NCBI RefSeq assembly: GCF_005864045.1
Contig: NZ_VBSP01000002.1
Location: 62,001-126,000 of the forward strand
Direction: 5' to 3'
DNA: 64,000 bases
Source of the DNA: Ruoffia tabacinasalis
Lineage (GTDB): Bacteria; Bacillota; Bacilli; Lactobacillales; Aerococcaceae
Shown: one piece after another, positions 22,036 through 31,128 of the stretch
How the letters are laid out: every line of letters starts with the position of its first letter
Numbering within the stretch: the first letter of the stretch is position 1
The notes under the pieces: model-generated
Told to the model about the DNA's origin: nothing
The model's input: the letters and a program-made list of their open reading frames with translations, nothing else
The model's database searches: none
Translations under genes and position numbers: made by a program

Positions 22036-22065
22036 CACACTCTCCCCGACCAAAGTTTGAGTGTG
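22036..22065 (-). terminator. Hairpin right of the cargo cassette
   Basis: CACACTC (22036-22042) pairs with GAGTGTG (22059-22065), and AAAAATACC to its left reads GGTATTTTT in leftward transcripts. It resembles the hairpin at 20738-20770 in layout and in the AAAAA-ACCCCAC-CTC flank. It may keep leftward read-through from entering the lysogeny genes. Confidence 0.55.
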
Positions 22066-22143
22066 AGATATGAGACACAAATAACCTATAGTAGGCGTAT
22101 TTGCTATACCCTATTATAGCATAATTAATAGGAGGAATTCAGC

Positions 22144-23265
22144 ATGTGGATAGAAGAAGTAAATGGAAAATTTAAGTACGTGGAAAGATATACAGACCCT
22201 GTGACAGGCAAAGACAAAAAGGTATCAATCACTTTAAATGATAAGAAGAAAAAGACACAACAAGAAGCGATGTTATTTTTAAACGAGAAGATAAATAAAA
22301 GAGTAGAGCCGAATGTAAACTCTCAAGCAATTAGTTTTAGAGAAGTAGCTGATGATTGGTTAAAATATTTTGAGCCAACTGTAAAGAAATCTACTTATGT
22401 CAGAACAATATCAAATGTAAAAGCATTGAATGAACGCGTTGGAGATATACTATTTGATAAACTAACTGCTTCGCATTTTAACTCTTTTTTTCTTGAGAAC
22501 TTACAGTCCAAGCGATATAAATATAATTCGATGCGCCAAACCAGATCAGTTGTAAGACGAATTATACATTACGCTTTGAAATATAAAGGCATAGATATGA
22601 CGTCAATCATTCCACTTCTGGAAGTACCTAAAATCAATGTCACCATTAAAGATGATTTAAAATATTTAGAAAAAGAAGAGCTGCAAAAAGTTTTAAATTA
22701 TCTTGAAGTAAATGAGTTATATCAACATAAACGCATGGTCATTTTGCAAGTCAGTACTGGTATGCGTTTTGGAGAACTGACTGTCTTAGATTATGAAACA
22801 GACATCAACTTTGAAAATAAATCAATTACCGTTAACAAGACATATGATTCCGACAACCGAATAGTCACAACTACCAAGACAGGCAAAGATCGAACGATTT
22901 ATTTTAATGAAACGATTGAGAAGGTATTGAAAGAACAAATACATACAACAAAATTGCAGACCGTTGCGAATGGTCATGACAGAAGTAATAAATTACTATT
23001 TAAGACGGTTCATGGCACTCCGTTTCGAACGCAAAGTTTGAACTTGGTATTATCTCGCATTGAAATACCGAACAAAAAAGTGACCACGCATATATTTAGA
23101 CATACATTCATTACTATGGCTGTCCAAAATAATATAAGCAAAGATTTAATCGCCCAGCAAGTTGGCCACTCAGACACAAATATGATTGATAAAGTCTATG
23201 CCCACTTTACAAAAGAAATGGAAGAACAACAAAAAGAGGCAATGCTAGATTTTAAAATCATCTAA
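22144..23265 (+). CDS. Phage tyrosine-type integrase
   Basis: This 373-residue integrase has an N-terminal arm-binding region (WIEEVNGKFKYVERYTDP), a SAM-like core-binding domain (about 60-160) and a catalytic domain with R in STGMRFGEL, K in TTKTGKDRT, HxxR in THIFRHTF, H in VGHSDTNM and the nucleophile Y in DKVYAHFT. All active-site residues are present, so it is probably functional. A strong AGGAGG precedes the ATG. It lies next to rpmA, at the prophage right end. Confidence 0.96.
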   Translation: MWIEEVNGKFKYVERYTDPVTGKDKKVSITLNDKKKKTQQEAMLFLNEKINKRVEPNVNSQAISFREVADDWLKYFEPTVKKSTYVRTISNVKALNERVGDILFDKLTASHFNSFFLENLQSKRYKYNSMRQTRSVVRRIIHYALKYKGIDMTSIIPLLEVPKINVTIKDDLKYLEKEELQKVLNYLEVNELYQHKRMVILQVSTGMRFGELTVLDYETDINFENKSITVNKTYDSDNRIVTTTKTGKDRTIYFNETIEKVLKEQIHTTKLQTVANGHDRSNKLLFKTVHGTPFRTQSLNLVLSRIEIPNKKVTTHIFRHTFITMAVQNNISKDLIAQQVGHSDTNMIDKVYAHFTKEMEEQQKEAMLDFKII

Positions 23266-23353
23266 CTTTGCCCCTTTGATGCCCCTTAAGGTATTATTCA
23301 CTTACAAACAACCCTTAGGAACCGCTATATAATAAAGTTCTTAACCTTGAACT
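23266..23353. other. Prophage right junction, candidate attachment core
   Basis: The 75 bp between int and rpmA end in AGTTC-TTAACCTT-GAACT (23336-23353): two 5-bp inverted arms around an 8-nt spacer that overlaps the rpmA stop codon. That is the layout of a tyrosine-integrase core site, and suggests insertion at the 3' end of rpmA with the coding end restored. No normal rpmA terminator is visible. The left junction is outside the window. Confidence 0.45.
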
Positions 23354-23628
23354 GCAGGGTATACAGAAACTTGTTTCTTGCTGTGTCCCTTGCGCTCAAA
23401 TTTAACAACACCGTCAACTAGTGCGAATAATGTATCATCCCCACCACGACCTACGTTGTTACCTGGGTGGATTTTAGTTCCACGTTGGCGGAAAATGATT
23501 GATCCACCTGTAACAGTTTGTCCGTCAGATGCTTTCGCACCTAAACGTTTAGCGATTGAGTCACGACCGTTTTGTGTCGAACCTCCACCTTTTTTCGTAG
23601 CGAACATTTGTAAATTAAGTTTTAACAT
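23341..23628 (-). CDS. rpmA: 50S ribosomal protein L27
   Basis: This 95-residue protein starts with the Firmicutes extension LKLNLQMFA, which Prp removes to expose the mature TKKGGGST N-terminus near the peptidyl-transferase centre. The core ([32 protein letters not shown]) is canonical. The last residues (SVYPAVQG) and stop codon lie at the presumed prophage junction, so the C-terminus may be partly phage-derived. Confidence 0.97.
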   Translation of the reverse strand: MLKLNLQMFATKKGGGSTQNGRDSIAKRLGAKASDGQTVTGGSIIFRQRGTKIHPGNNVGRGGDDTLFALVDGVVKFERKGHSKKQVSVYPAVQG

Positions 23629-23641
23629 TCCAATGCACCTC

Positions 23642-23989
23642 CTATGATATAAATTCTTTTTCGTAGATATTTATAAATTCAGGATAACTCTCTGCCAGCA
23701 CTTCAAATGCAAAATGCAAATGTTGAAGTAATAACTGCGCATCATGAGTCACTGATTTACTTAAATTTGAAGGTAGCGTTACTTTTAAGTAACCTCCCTC
23801 AATTTCGTTTACTTCCGTTTCAACTTCAATGTTCAGTAATTGAACTAATGAATTCTCAACTGAAATAACTTGACTCGATACTGCCGCACAAACAATATCA
23901 TAACCTGGATCTGCATAACCTGCGTGACCCGTCATTAAGACTTGTTTAATGTGCTTATGAGTATCGCGATAAAATGATATGTTAATCAT
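23642..23989 (-). CDS. prp: Ribosomal-processing cysteine protease Prp
   Basis: The 115-residue protein (YsxB family) has the catalytic His in TGHAGYAD and Cys in YDIVCAAVS. It cuts the N-terminal extension of L27, whose gene lies 13 bp downstream. The order rplU-prp-rpmA is standard in Firmicutes. Confidence 0.95.
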   Translation of the reverse strand: MINISFYRDTHKHIKQVLMTGHAGYADPGYDIVCAAVSSQVISVENSLVQLLNIEVETEVNEIEGGYLKVTLPSNLSKSVTHDAQLLLQHLHFAFEVLAESYPEFINIYEKEFIS

Positions 23990-23991
23990 TA

Positions 23992-24300
23992 TTATGCGTT
24001 AATTGAGTTAATTGTAACTTTTGTATACGGTTGACGGTGACCCTGTTTAGTATGAGAGTCTTTACGACGTCTGTATTTGAAGATTGTTACTTTTTTACCG
24101 CGTCCTTGTTTTTCAACAGTCGCTTCAACAGTAGCACCTTCTACAAATGGAGCACCAATTTTAGTGTCTTCTCCACCTACTAATACAACTTCATCAAAAG
24201 TGACTGTGTCACCTTCGTTAACGTCTAACTTCTCAATGAAGATTGTTTGTCCTTCTTCAACTTTTACTTGTTTTCCGCCAGTTTTAATAATTGCGTACAT
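23992..24300 (-). CDS. rplU: 50S ribosomal protein L21
   Basis: This 102-residue protein has the canonical start [16 protein letters not shown] and the RNA-binding end [21 protein letters not shown]. It is first in the rplU-prp-rpmA operon, preceded by an L21-type leader and a good promoter. The ribosome site is AGGAGG. Confidence 0.98.
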   Translation of the reverse strand: MYAIIKTGGKQVKVEEGQTIFIEKLDVNEGDTVTFDEVVLVGGEDTKIGAPFVEGATVEATVEKQGRGKKVTIFKYRRRKDSHTKQGHRQPYTKVTINSINA

Positions 24301-24431
24301 TCAAGCACCTCCTATATTTTTATTGTCAGAGTAATCACTTACTCCTACACCGAGACTCGCCATTTTAAGTGGATGTTTCCATCACTTATATACTTAAGAT
24401 GTGCGGTTGCAGATGGGTGCACAAATACAAC
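24301..24431 (-). ncRNA. L21 leader RNA
   Basis: The 5' untranslated RNA of rplU contains the segment GCACCCATCTGCAACCGCAC followed by a long imperfect hairpin and an L21-like tail before AGGAGG. This agrees with the Firmicutes L21 leader family, thought to mediate feedback by L21. Confidence 0.78.
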
Positions 24432-24437
24432 AGTAGT

Positions 24438-24466
24438 ATCATAGCAAAATAATAGATGAGCGTCAA
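24438..24466 (-). promoter_or_regulatory. Promoter of rplU-prp-rpmA
   Basis: On the minus strand: TTGACG at 24466-24461, 17-bp spacer, TATGAT at 24443-24438. This is near consensus for the housekeeping sigma factor and would start just before the L21 leader. Confidence 0.82.
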
Positions 24467-24479
24467 CTATTTTTATTAA

Positions 24480-25109
24480 TTATTCATAAAATTTCATTGC
24501 TTTTTGATACATGGGTAAAAACTCATCAACTGTCTTTGCTAGCCAAACTTTATAGTCTTCTTCAGATTGTAATTGGTGGTTTATCTTAGGTTCAATTCTC
24601 CCAATCATAAATTCTGCACTTTTAACTTTTTCAAGACGCTCAAATAACTTTTCTAAATCGGCTTCAAGAATAGATTCATAAGCCAGTTTTGTGTGATCGG
24701 GTATGATTGTTATATCCTCAGGTAAAGATTGAAACGCTTCAATATCGGATTGAAAGAGTTTTGCGATATCTTTTTGATATAAGATATTATCAATAAAAGA
24801 CAACATAATAAAAAGATACTCTCCATTAATACCAATTTGAAAATGAGGATATTTCTTATAACCACGGTTGTCTCCGCCAATGGCACACCAAGTTGATTCT
24901 AGCTCGTGAACTGAGCGTTGGATATGCTTGGCAACATGGACTGGCAATGGCTCAGCTAAATTCAACTTTGTTTGAATATGCTCTGAAACAAACCGACCAT
25001 AATATCTAAATAATGGTTGAATTTTTGAGCGAATCATAGGCATTTGTGTATCTAAACCTTTAACATTGAAGAGATTGAATTCCTCTTCAGTAAAAATATA
25101 TTCCATCAT
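24480..25109 (-). CDS. DUF1054 (YktB-like, UPF0637) protein
   Basis: This 209-residue protein matches the YktB family of Firmicutes: EEEFNLFNVKGLDTQMPMIRSKIQP, then VHVAKHIQRSVHELESTWCAIGG and RGYKKYPHFQIGI. The family has a known fold but no assigned reaction. It reads in the same direction as the dipeptidase gene 6 bp upstream and may share its transcript. Function unknown. Confidence 0.85.
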   Translation of the reverse strand: MMEYIFTEEEFNLFNVKGLDTQMPMIRSKIQPLFRYYGRFVSEHIQTKLNLAEPLPVHVAKHIQRSVHELESTWCAIGGDNRGYKKYPHFQIGINGEYLFIMLSFIDNILYQKDIAKLFQSDIEAFQSLPEDITIIPDHTKLAYESILEADLEKLFERLEKVKSAEFMIGRIEPKINHQLQSEEDYKVWLAKTVDEFLPMYQKAMKFYE

Positions 25110-25115
25110 ATTCCC

Positions 25116-26093
25116 CTATTTCATTACATCTTTAATTACACGCATGGCATTTTGGAAACCAAATTTTTCAATAGTTCCGTAATCCCAGCCTGAATGCCAT
25201 AAGGCATCAAATAACAGATTCATCTTATCTGGGCCATCAATGTCTAACTCACCGCTCATGCCGTCAAAGTCTGTTCCTAAAGCGAGGACTTCTGCACCAC
25301 CAATGTTACGAATGTGGTCCAAGTGTTCAATCATAACTTTAATGGTCGATTGATTTTGCGTTATATCTTTATTTAAGAATTTGCCAAAGAAATTCAGACC
25401 AATGACTCCACCAGACTCAGCGATTTTCTTGATCATATCGTCTGATAGGTTTCTTGGATGCGGTGAAAGAGCTCTTGCATTTGAGTGGCTCGCAATGATT
25501 GGTTTCGTTGAAGTTTCAATCACATCATAGAACCCACCATCAGATAGATGCGAGACATCAATTACCATGCCTAGGCTATTCATTAATTCGATGGCTTCAA
25601 AGCCGAATTTCTTTAAGCCTTTTCGCATGTCGTTCTTGTCGAAACTATTCGGGTATCCAATAGAATTTTCTTTATTCCAAGTAAGTGTGACTAATCTAAA
25701 GCTCATCTCGTATAGATCTTCTAAGCGAGTGAGATCTTCCCCAATCGGTCTACCGTCTTCTAAAGTTAAGAATATCGAGATATTATTGGCCATTTGATTG
25801 CTTTCAAGTGTCTCATAATTCGTTGCGAGTTGGATACTGTTACTATACTTATCAATACTTTCTTGTAAATGATTGTATAGTTGATCGATGTATTCTTTAT
25901 CGCTAATTATTGGTCTATTTTTCTTTTTAAAGATGGCTTCATTTAACATAAAGACTGCCAAAAATTGTGCCATCGCTCCACCTTGACTTAATCGTTGAAT
26001 ATCGAGGTGAGTTTGAGAATTGTGCATTAAGGAATCGACACCCGTAAACGACGTATGCATGAGTGTGTCTGCATGTAAATCGATGAACTTCAT
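25116..26093 (-). CDS. Membrane-dipeptidase family (M19) peptidase
   Basis: The 325-residue metallopeptidase of the renal dipeptidase family starts FIDLHADTLMH (HxD zinc pair). LTLEDGRPIG holds the bridging Glu, VIDVSHLSDGGFYD and PIIASHSNARAL carry further His ligands, and ALGTDFDGM is the family C-terminal motif. It hydrolyses dipeptides. It follows a second peptidase gene by 16 bp, so the two probably act together in peptide use. Confidence 0.93.
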   Translation of the reverse strand: MKFIDLHADTLMHTSFTGVDSLMHNSQTHLDIQRLSQGGAMAQFLAVFMLNEAIFKKKNRPIISDKEYIDQLYNHLQESIDKYSNSIQLATNYETLESNQMANNISIFLTLEDGRPIGEDLTRLEDLYEMSFRLVTLTWNKENSIGYPNSFDKNDMRKGLKKFGFEAIELMNSLGMVIDVSHLSDGGFYDVIETSTKPIIASHSNARALSPHPRNLSDDMIKKIAESGGVIGLNFFGKFLNKDITQNQSTIKVMIEHLDHIRNIGGAEVLALGTDFDGMSGELDIDGPDKMNLLFDALWHSGWDYGTIEKFGFQNAMRVIKDVMK

Positions 26094-26109
26094 ACATAAA
26101 CCCTACTTT

Positions 26110-27477
26110 CTATAATTGAACTAAACGAACCATTGCATCAGTTAAAGCTCCAAGAACAGTCGGCATAGCGGATAAATTAAAGTATTCATCTGCCTGATGT
26201 GCGCGGTTTTCCATACCATCATTTAAGTATGTGATTCCGAATGCGACACCAACTCCCTGGAATAATTTGGCATAAGTAATGCCCCCACTATAAAATGCAG
26301 GCTGATTCTCTGCAATCCAATCATCATAAACACCCATAAGTTGATTTACATAGGGATTATCCATTGAAATTTCAGTAGGTGGGAAGTGAAAATGATTCCC
26401 AATAGTAAAGTTTGGAAACTTACTTTCTAAAGTTGCTTGTAATTGGTCTTTAGTAACCGGGTTAGGGAAACGAATATCTACCACAAGTCTGAGTTCACCA
26501 TCTGTTAAATGGCATTGTGACGGATTCACAGTCGGTGAACCCATAGGTTCATAGTGTGATTTTAAGTCTAAACCAGCACCGTTATAGTCATTAAATGCTG
26601 CATTAAATGGCACTGCCCATTCTTCATCTAATTTCTCCGCCAGCAATTTGAATAAGTGTGCGAGTGCATTTTCTCCTAATTCGGGCTTTGAACTGTGTGC
26701 AGATTTCCCATAAATAGTTAAACTATTGCCAACTAACCCATGTTTGAAAGTTAATTCCTCTAGTGCTTCAGTGACTTTATCAATCGCTTCTTCTTTAAGA
26801 ATGACATCTACACGATCATTAATCGCATTTTCAGAATTAAATGTTTCGACTGTGTCAACTATCGTTGATTGAATTTGCCCGTCTAATGAAAAGGCTGCAT
26901 CCCCTTTTTCACCAAGTGTTATTTGGAATGATGAATCTGGTGTAAACATAAAGTTCGGTAAGCCATTTTGTTCAACATAGTATACAATGTCTTCGAATGA
27001 GCTCTCTTCATCCGTACCTACTACGAGACGTAAATTATGGGTTAAAGTTAAATCCATTTCTTTAATCAATAGTAAAGATACATATGACAACCAAACGGCA
27101 ACTTTCATATCTTGAGCACCACGTGCATAGAGGTTATCTCCTACTATTTCTGCTCCGAAAGGATCGTAATTCCAACCGTCTCCAACTGAAACAACATCCA
27201 TGTGTCCAACAACGTCAATACGTTTGTCGGTCTTTTCAGATGCAGGTAGTTCGATAACTAAATATTGGCCTTTATCGTTAAAAGTGTTAAAGCCATCTTG
27301 ATCAGCTCTTTCCTTCATCCAAGCAAGTCCGTTCGCGATACCTTCACCGTAAGGTGCTTCTTCAGACACAGTCTCTTCTTCGTATATTGTGGGAATCTGT
27401 AATAAGTCAACCATTCCTTCAACGATCATGTCATTGTGTTGTTCTGTCCATTGTTTAATTCGTTCCGCTAAATTCAT
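26110..27477 (-). CDS. M20-family dipeptidase (Sapep/PepV-like)
   Basis: This 455-residue zinc peptidase carries GHMDVVSVGDGW (His ligand and Asp), ARGAQDMK (bridging Asp), GTDEESSF (Glu base and Glu ligand), a lid domain (about 190-330) with KSAHSSKPELGENA, and a late His ligand in NRAHQADEY. Length and order match Sapep/PepV-type dipeptidases, which release amino acids from dipeptides with varied specificity. It is the first gene of a peptidase operon. Confidence 0.9.
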   Translation of the reverse strand: MNLAERIKQWTEQHNDMIVEGMVDLLQIPTIYEEETVSEEAPYGEGIANGLAWMKERADQDGFNTFNDKGQYLVIELPASEKTDKRIDVVGHMDVVSVGDGWNYDPFGAEIVGDNLYARGAQDMKVAVWLSYVSLLLIKEMDLTLTHNLRLVVGTDEESSFEDIVYYVEQNGLPNFMFTPDSSFQITLGEKGDAAFSLDGQIQSTIVDTVETFNSENAINDRVDVILKEEAIDKVTEALEELTFKHGLVGNSLTIYGKSAHSSKPELGENALAHLFKLLAEKLDEEWAVPFNAAFNDYNGAGLDLKSHYEPMGSPTVNPSQCHLTDGELRLVVDIRFPNPVTKDQLQATLESKFPNFTIGNHFHFPPTEISMDNPYVNQLMGVYDDWIAENQPAFYSGGITYAKLFQGVGVAFGITYLNDGMENRAHQADEYFNLSAMPTVLGALTDAMVRLVQL

Positions 27478-27577
27478 TCAACCAAATCCTCCCGTAAAAA
27501 CTTATCTTTAACTATAGATATGATAAAAAGGCTGTGTTTCTTAATAAGTTTAACATATTTATATTCATTTTAAAAAA

Positions 27578-27605
27578 GAACCGTCAGTAGTATTACAAAC
27601 GGCTC
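27578..27605 (-). terminator. Terminator of the binding-protein pair
   Basis: GAGCCGT pairs with ACGGTTC (one G-U) in the leftward transcript, followed by TTTTTT. It lies 14 nt after the end of the second binding-protein gene. Confidence 0.75.
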
Positions 27606-27618
27606 CTTTGATTTTTCT

Positions 27619-28422
27619 TTAGATTAACTCTATATATTTTTCAATTAATTCATCATACTCGCCATTTTCAACCATTTCTTCAACAACGCCATTAATGACT
27701 TCTAACAAATCTTCGTTATCTTTATTCAAAATAACTGATTGACCTGTCTGAGCTTCTTCGTCAATGAATGGGAATTCTTCTAAAAGAACTAGTTTACCAT
27801 CATTTTGCTTTATAAATTGAGCTGCTGCGACTTCGTCTAATAAAACAGCATCTAAACGGTTCGTTAATAGCGATTGAATTAAATCATTATTTTTCCCTAG
27901 AGAAGTTAAATTTGCATCAGGGAATTCACTTAGAATGATTCCTTCTTGAATTGAAGCTTTTTGAGCACCTAAGCGTTTCTCAGCAAAAGCTGAGGCATCT
28001 TCAAACTGTTCTGCGTCTTCGGCATGAACAACGAAGTAATCCGTTGTTTCATAATAAGGTGTTGAAAAATCCACTTGCTCAGCACGATCTTCAGTATAAC
28101 CCATTCCAGCAATTAAGATATCCACACGATTTGTCTTCAATGAAGGGATTAAACCATCAAAGCCCATATTTTCAATAACGAGCTCTACCCCAATTTCGTC
28201 GGCAATCTTTTGTGCTAAATCAATATCTGCTCCAATAATTTCTTCTTGTCCATCTTCGATAGAAATCCATTCGAAAGGCGGATAATCAGCCGATGTTCCA
28301 ACAACAAGTTGCCCTTTTTCTTTAATGCTCTCTAGCGTTGTTTGTGCTTTTGCGTTTGATAATGGTAAGACAAGTGATGCTAATAATATCACAGCTGTGA
28401 TAACTTTCATTATTTTTTTCAT
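27619..28422 (-). CDS. Amino-acid-binding protein of an ABC importer (orphan copy 2)
   Basis: The 267-residue family 3 solute-binding protein has a signal peptide (VITAVILLASLVLPLSNAKA, then QTT) and no lipobox cysteine. Family patterns are LVVGTSADYPPFEW, IGADIDLAQKIADEIG, FDGLIPSLKTNRVDILIAGMGYT (in parts) and DAVLLDEVAAAQF. No permease or ATPase is adjacent. It follows a closely related copy by 43 bp under the same T-box, so it probably serves an amino-acid importer encoded elsewhere. Confidence 0.9.
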   Translation of the reverse strand: MKKIMKVITAVILLASLVLPLSNAKAQTTLESIKEKGQLVVGTSADYPPFEWISIEDGQEEIIGADIDLAQKIADEIGVELVIENMGFDGLIPSLKTNRVDILIAGMGYTEDRAEQVDFSTPYYETTDYFVVHAEDAEQFEDASAFAEKRLGAQKASIQEGIILSEFPDANLTSLGKNNDLIQSLLTNRLDAVLLDEVAAAQFIKQNDGKLVLLEEFPFIDEEAQTGQSVILNKDNEDLLEVINGVVEEMVENGEYDELIEKYIELI

Positions 28423-28465
28423 TGTTACGCCTCCTGATATTGTCCGCTGATGCTTTCTATATTGC

Positions 28466-29281
28466 CTACTCTTCCGTTTGTTCAGCGTTTAATTCTGTAT
28501 TCTTAGTTACGATTTCTTCCATTTGTCCTGATTCAGTCACATCAGCGATAACTTTATTGATGGCTTCCATTAAGTCAGTGTTACCTTTAGCCGTTACAGC
28601 AGCGAAACCTTCGTTTTCTTCTTCAACTTGGATGTCGTCTAGTAAGACAATTGCGTCACTGTTTAAGTTAACGAATTCACCAACGACGATACCGTCCATT
28701 AAAACTGCATCCACTCGTTTTGATTTTAGAGCTTCGATAAGATCGCCATTTTTGTTCATTGATACTAATTCAGCATCAGGAAGAACATCATTTAGTAAAC
28801 TTTCTTGAATTGTACCTTTTTGAACACCAATCTTTAAATTAGCGAAATCTTCAATTGACTCAAAGTTTCCTTCTTCTCCAACAGGGACAACGAATTTACT
28901 ATTTGTTTCATAATAAACTTCTGAAAAGTCTACTTGCCCAGCACGTTCTTCAGAATAAGTCATACCTGCAAGAACCATATCTACACGACCTGAGCTAACT
29001 GAAGGAATTAAACCATCAAAAGATGTATCTTCAATAACTAACTCAACACCAATTTCATCGGCAATTAATTGTGCTAGATCAGCATCAATCCCAACGACTT
29101 GTGCTTCGCCTCCATCTAGGACTACCCATTCAAATGGTGGGAAATCAGCACTTGTACCTACGACTAATTCACCTGCTTCTTGAATATCAGCTAATGTTTT
29201 TTGTGCTTCTGCAGGTTTCACTGATGCGAATAAACCTAATACGACAACGACAGATAATAATACTTTCATCATTTTTTTCAT
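28466..29281 (-). CDS. Amino-acid-binding protein of an ABC importer (orphan copy 1)
   Basis: This 271-residue family 3 solute-binding protein is strongly similar to the next gene (LVVGTSADFPPFEW, IADEIGVELVIEDTSFDGL). It has a cleavable-looking signal peptide ending in AEAQ and no lipobox cysteine. It is first after a T-box leader, so its expression should rise when a particular tRNA is uncharged. Tandem similarity indicates gene duplication. Confidence 0.9.
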   Translation of the reverse strand: MKKMMKVLLSVVVVLGLFASVKPAEAQKTLADIQEAGELVVGTSADFPPFEWVVLDGGEAQVVGIDADLAQLIADEIGVELVIEDTSFDGLIPSVSSGRVDMVLAGMTYSEERAGQVDFSEVYYETNSKFVVPVGEEGNFESIEDFANLKIGVQKGTIQESLLNDVLPDAELVSMNKNGDLIEALKSKRVDAVLMDGIVVGEFVNLNSDAIVLLDDIQVEEENEGFAAVTAKGNTDLMEAINKVIADVTESGQMEEIVTKNTELNAEQTEE

Positions 29282-29362
29282 TTTTATTTCTCCTTTTTGT
29301 TTTATATGTAATTCAACGCGACTGTTAAGTATTCAAGTCTTGTATACAAATGTATACAAAAA

Positions 29363-29617
29363 CACCCGTCTCTAGTTCCTTCGAACATAGAGACGGGTTT
29401 GAGACCGCGGTACCACTCTAGTTAACTCCTCTAAATAAACTAGAAGAATTCCCTCAAAATTGTTAACGCTCAGACAGCGAAGCAAGCTACTTATTCACTT
29501 GCCTGTCTCATAAGTGCGGTTCAACAATAATTCATCGGTAAGCTTCCACTCTACCTTACCTCGCTTTGATGAGCTTTATTGTTTACTCTCTTAATCTCAG
29601 ACTTAATTTATTAACTT
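29363..29617 (-). ncRNA. T-box leader controlling the binding-protein pair
   Basis: The leftward leader has a short Stem I (AACAATAA...TTATTGTT flanking a TCATC/GATGA helix), the T-box AGAGTGGTACCGCG (29406-29419), and a strong terminator hairpin CCCGTCTC/GAGACGGG followed by TGTTTTT (29363-29398). Uncharged tRNA should favour antitermination. I could not fix the specifier codon by eye; ATT is one candidate in the internal loop. Confidence 0.88.
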
Positions 29618-29623
29618 GAAATG

Positions 29624-29652
29624 AGTTTAGCAATTCTTATGACATAAGTCAA
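29624..29652 (-). promoter_or_regulatory. Promoter of the T-box leader
   Basis: On the minus strand, TTGACT (29652-29647), 17-bp spacer, TAAACT (29629-29624), placed just before the T-box RNA. Confidence 0.72.
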
Positions 29653-29718
29653 CTGTTTTCCATCATTTTATTAAAATAAGTTTCATAATGTCGTCACTTT
29701 ATCATTTTCTTCTAATGT

Positions 29719-30261
29719 TTAAAAGATAATGTAATCTTCGTAACCTAACCAATTTAATAAGCTTCGTGTTGGGAAATAAAGAATGATCGCCATGACAATA
29801 TTAAAGATCAATGTCGGACTTAATCTTGAAACTAAAAAGCCTGTCATTGAGATCATTGATGTGCCTAATTCATTATAAAAGACGTAAACTAAGGCATCGA
29901 GAATTACAATCCCTACAAAGAATAACATCGCATGAACTGGCATCTTCTTTGGTAAATACTTTTTAACTTTAATAATTAAATAAGCAATAATAAAATATAA
30001 AGTAGCATAAACACCTAAGACTGTCGTGTTATACGAATCATAGAATAAACCAAAGATAAAACTATAAATTAAAATATTACTTTCACGAAAATAAAAAGCA
30101 AATGTCACAATATAGTACAAAGTGATATGTGATACGATCACTTGGCCATTCCCTAAAAATGCAGCTGGAAATATGGCTGGTAAGGCTGCATCAATAATTG
30201 TTGTTAGGAATAAAATTACAGGAATTGTCCACTTTAATCTTTGCCAACGATTGATTCTCAT
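29719..30261 (-). CDS. mreD: Rod shape-determining protein MreD
   Basis: This 180-residue membrane protein has five to six hydrophobic segments and no soluble domain, typical of MreD. Its start abuts the mreC stop, completing mreB-mreC-mreD. MreD links MreC to the elongation machinery. Identification rests on size, topology and position. Confidence 0.88.
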   Translation of the reverse strand: MRINRWQRLKWTIPVILFLTTIIDAALPAIFPAAFLGNGQVIVSHITLYYIVTFAFYFRESNILIYSFIFGLFYDSYNTTVLGVYATLYFIIAYLIIKVKKYLPKKMPVHAMLFFVGIVILDALVYVFYNELGTSMISMTGFLVSRLSPTLIFNIVMAIILYFPTRSLLNWLGYEDYIIF

Positions 30262-31101
30262 CTACTCACTCTGCCCTTCACCGATAATCACTGTTACAAA
30301 ACGAATATCGGTCATCTCTCCCGCAGGTTCAATTTCAACAACTTGGAATAAGCCATAATCATCCATATAAGATTCAGCTACTTCCCCAATTAACAAAGTA
30401 GCTGGAGTGATTCCACCAAGACCTGATGTAATAACCATATCACCACTTGCCACTTCTGCAGCTGGATCGACTTGAGTCATAATATAATGTCCGGTTCTTG
30501 GATCATATGAACTCACAATACCATTGGCAGATGAATCACCTTGCGTTTGGATTCTTGCAGAGACCATGCTTTCGTTTTGTTGTTGTGTTGTTAATAACAT
30601 CACTTTAGAACTTGTTGGGTTTACTTCGACAATACGTCCAATTAAACCATTCCCAGCCATGACAGACATGTCTTTTTTGATACCTTCATTGGCACCAACA
30701 TTAATTGTTAGAGTTTCCATCCATTGGTCAGGGTTTCTAGAAATGACCGTGGCATTAACACGAGTAAAGTCACTTAATGTTTCTGATAAATCTAATTCTT
30801 GACGCATTTTTTCATTTTCTGTTTCTAAATCTGCAATTCTTACTTGCATCTCATCGATTTCATCGATTTTAGATTTTAAACTTTGATTTTCTTCAAAGGT
30901 ATTTATTAATTCATCAACTGAATCAACAAAATTCACTACGATATTCACGGGAGCAGAGAAGACTCTTCCTACCCACGCACCGGTTTCATTGACTGCACTA
31001 CTGACAACATTAGTAGTCCTATTATTCAGTGAAAAGAATACCAATGAAATTACGGCTATACCTGAGATAAGTAATCCGATTAATTTCTTATTATTTAACA
31101 T
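30262..31101 (-). CDS. mreC: Rod shape-determining protein MreC
   Basis: This 279-residue protein has an N-terminal membrane anchor (LIGLLISGIAVISLVFFSL), a coiled coil (about 60-100), then the beta-barrel domain typical of MreC, ATVISRNPDQWMETLTINVGANEGI and GLGGITPATLLIGEV (in parts). It scaffolds side-wall synthesis outside the membrane. The mreB stop lies 27 bp upstream. Confidence 0.95.
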   Translation of the reverse strand: MLNNKKLIGLLISGIAVISLVFFSLNNRTTNVVSSAVNETGAWVGRVFSAPVNIVVNFVDSVDELINTFEENQSLKSKIDEIDEMQVRIADLETENEKMRQELDLSETLSDFTRVNATVISRNPDQWMETLTINVGANEGIKKDMSVMAGNGLIGRIVEVNPTSSKVMLLTTQQQNESMVSARIQTQGDSSANGIVSSYDPRTGHYIMTQVDPAAEVASGDMVITSGLGGITPATLLIGEVAESYMDDYGLFQVVEIEPAGEMTDIRFVTVIIGEGQSE

Positions 31102-31128
31102 TCATTCCTCTTCCTTACCTAAAAAACC

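Noticed and set aside
23266-23340. tRNA gene as integration target
   Set aside because: No cloverleaf or tRNA end visible; the adjacent gene is rpmA.
29339-29360. Double TGTATACA as an operator
   Set aside because: It lies between the T-box terminator and the ribosome site; with only two short AT-rich copies I cannot separate it from chance.
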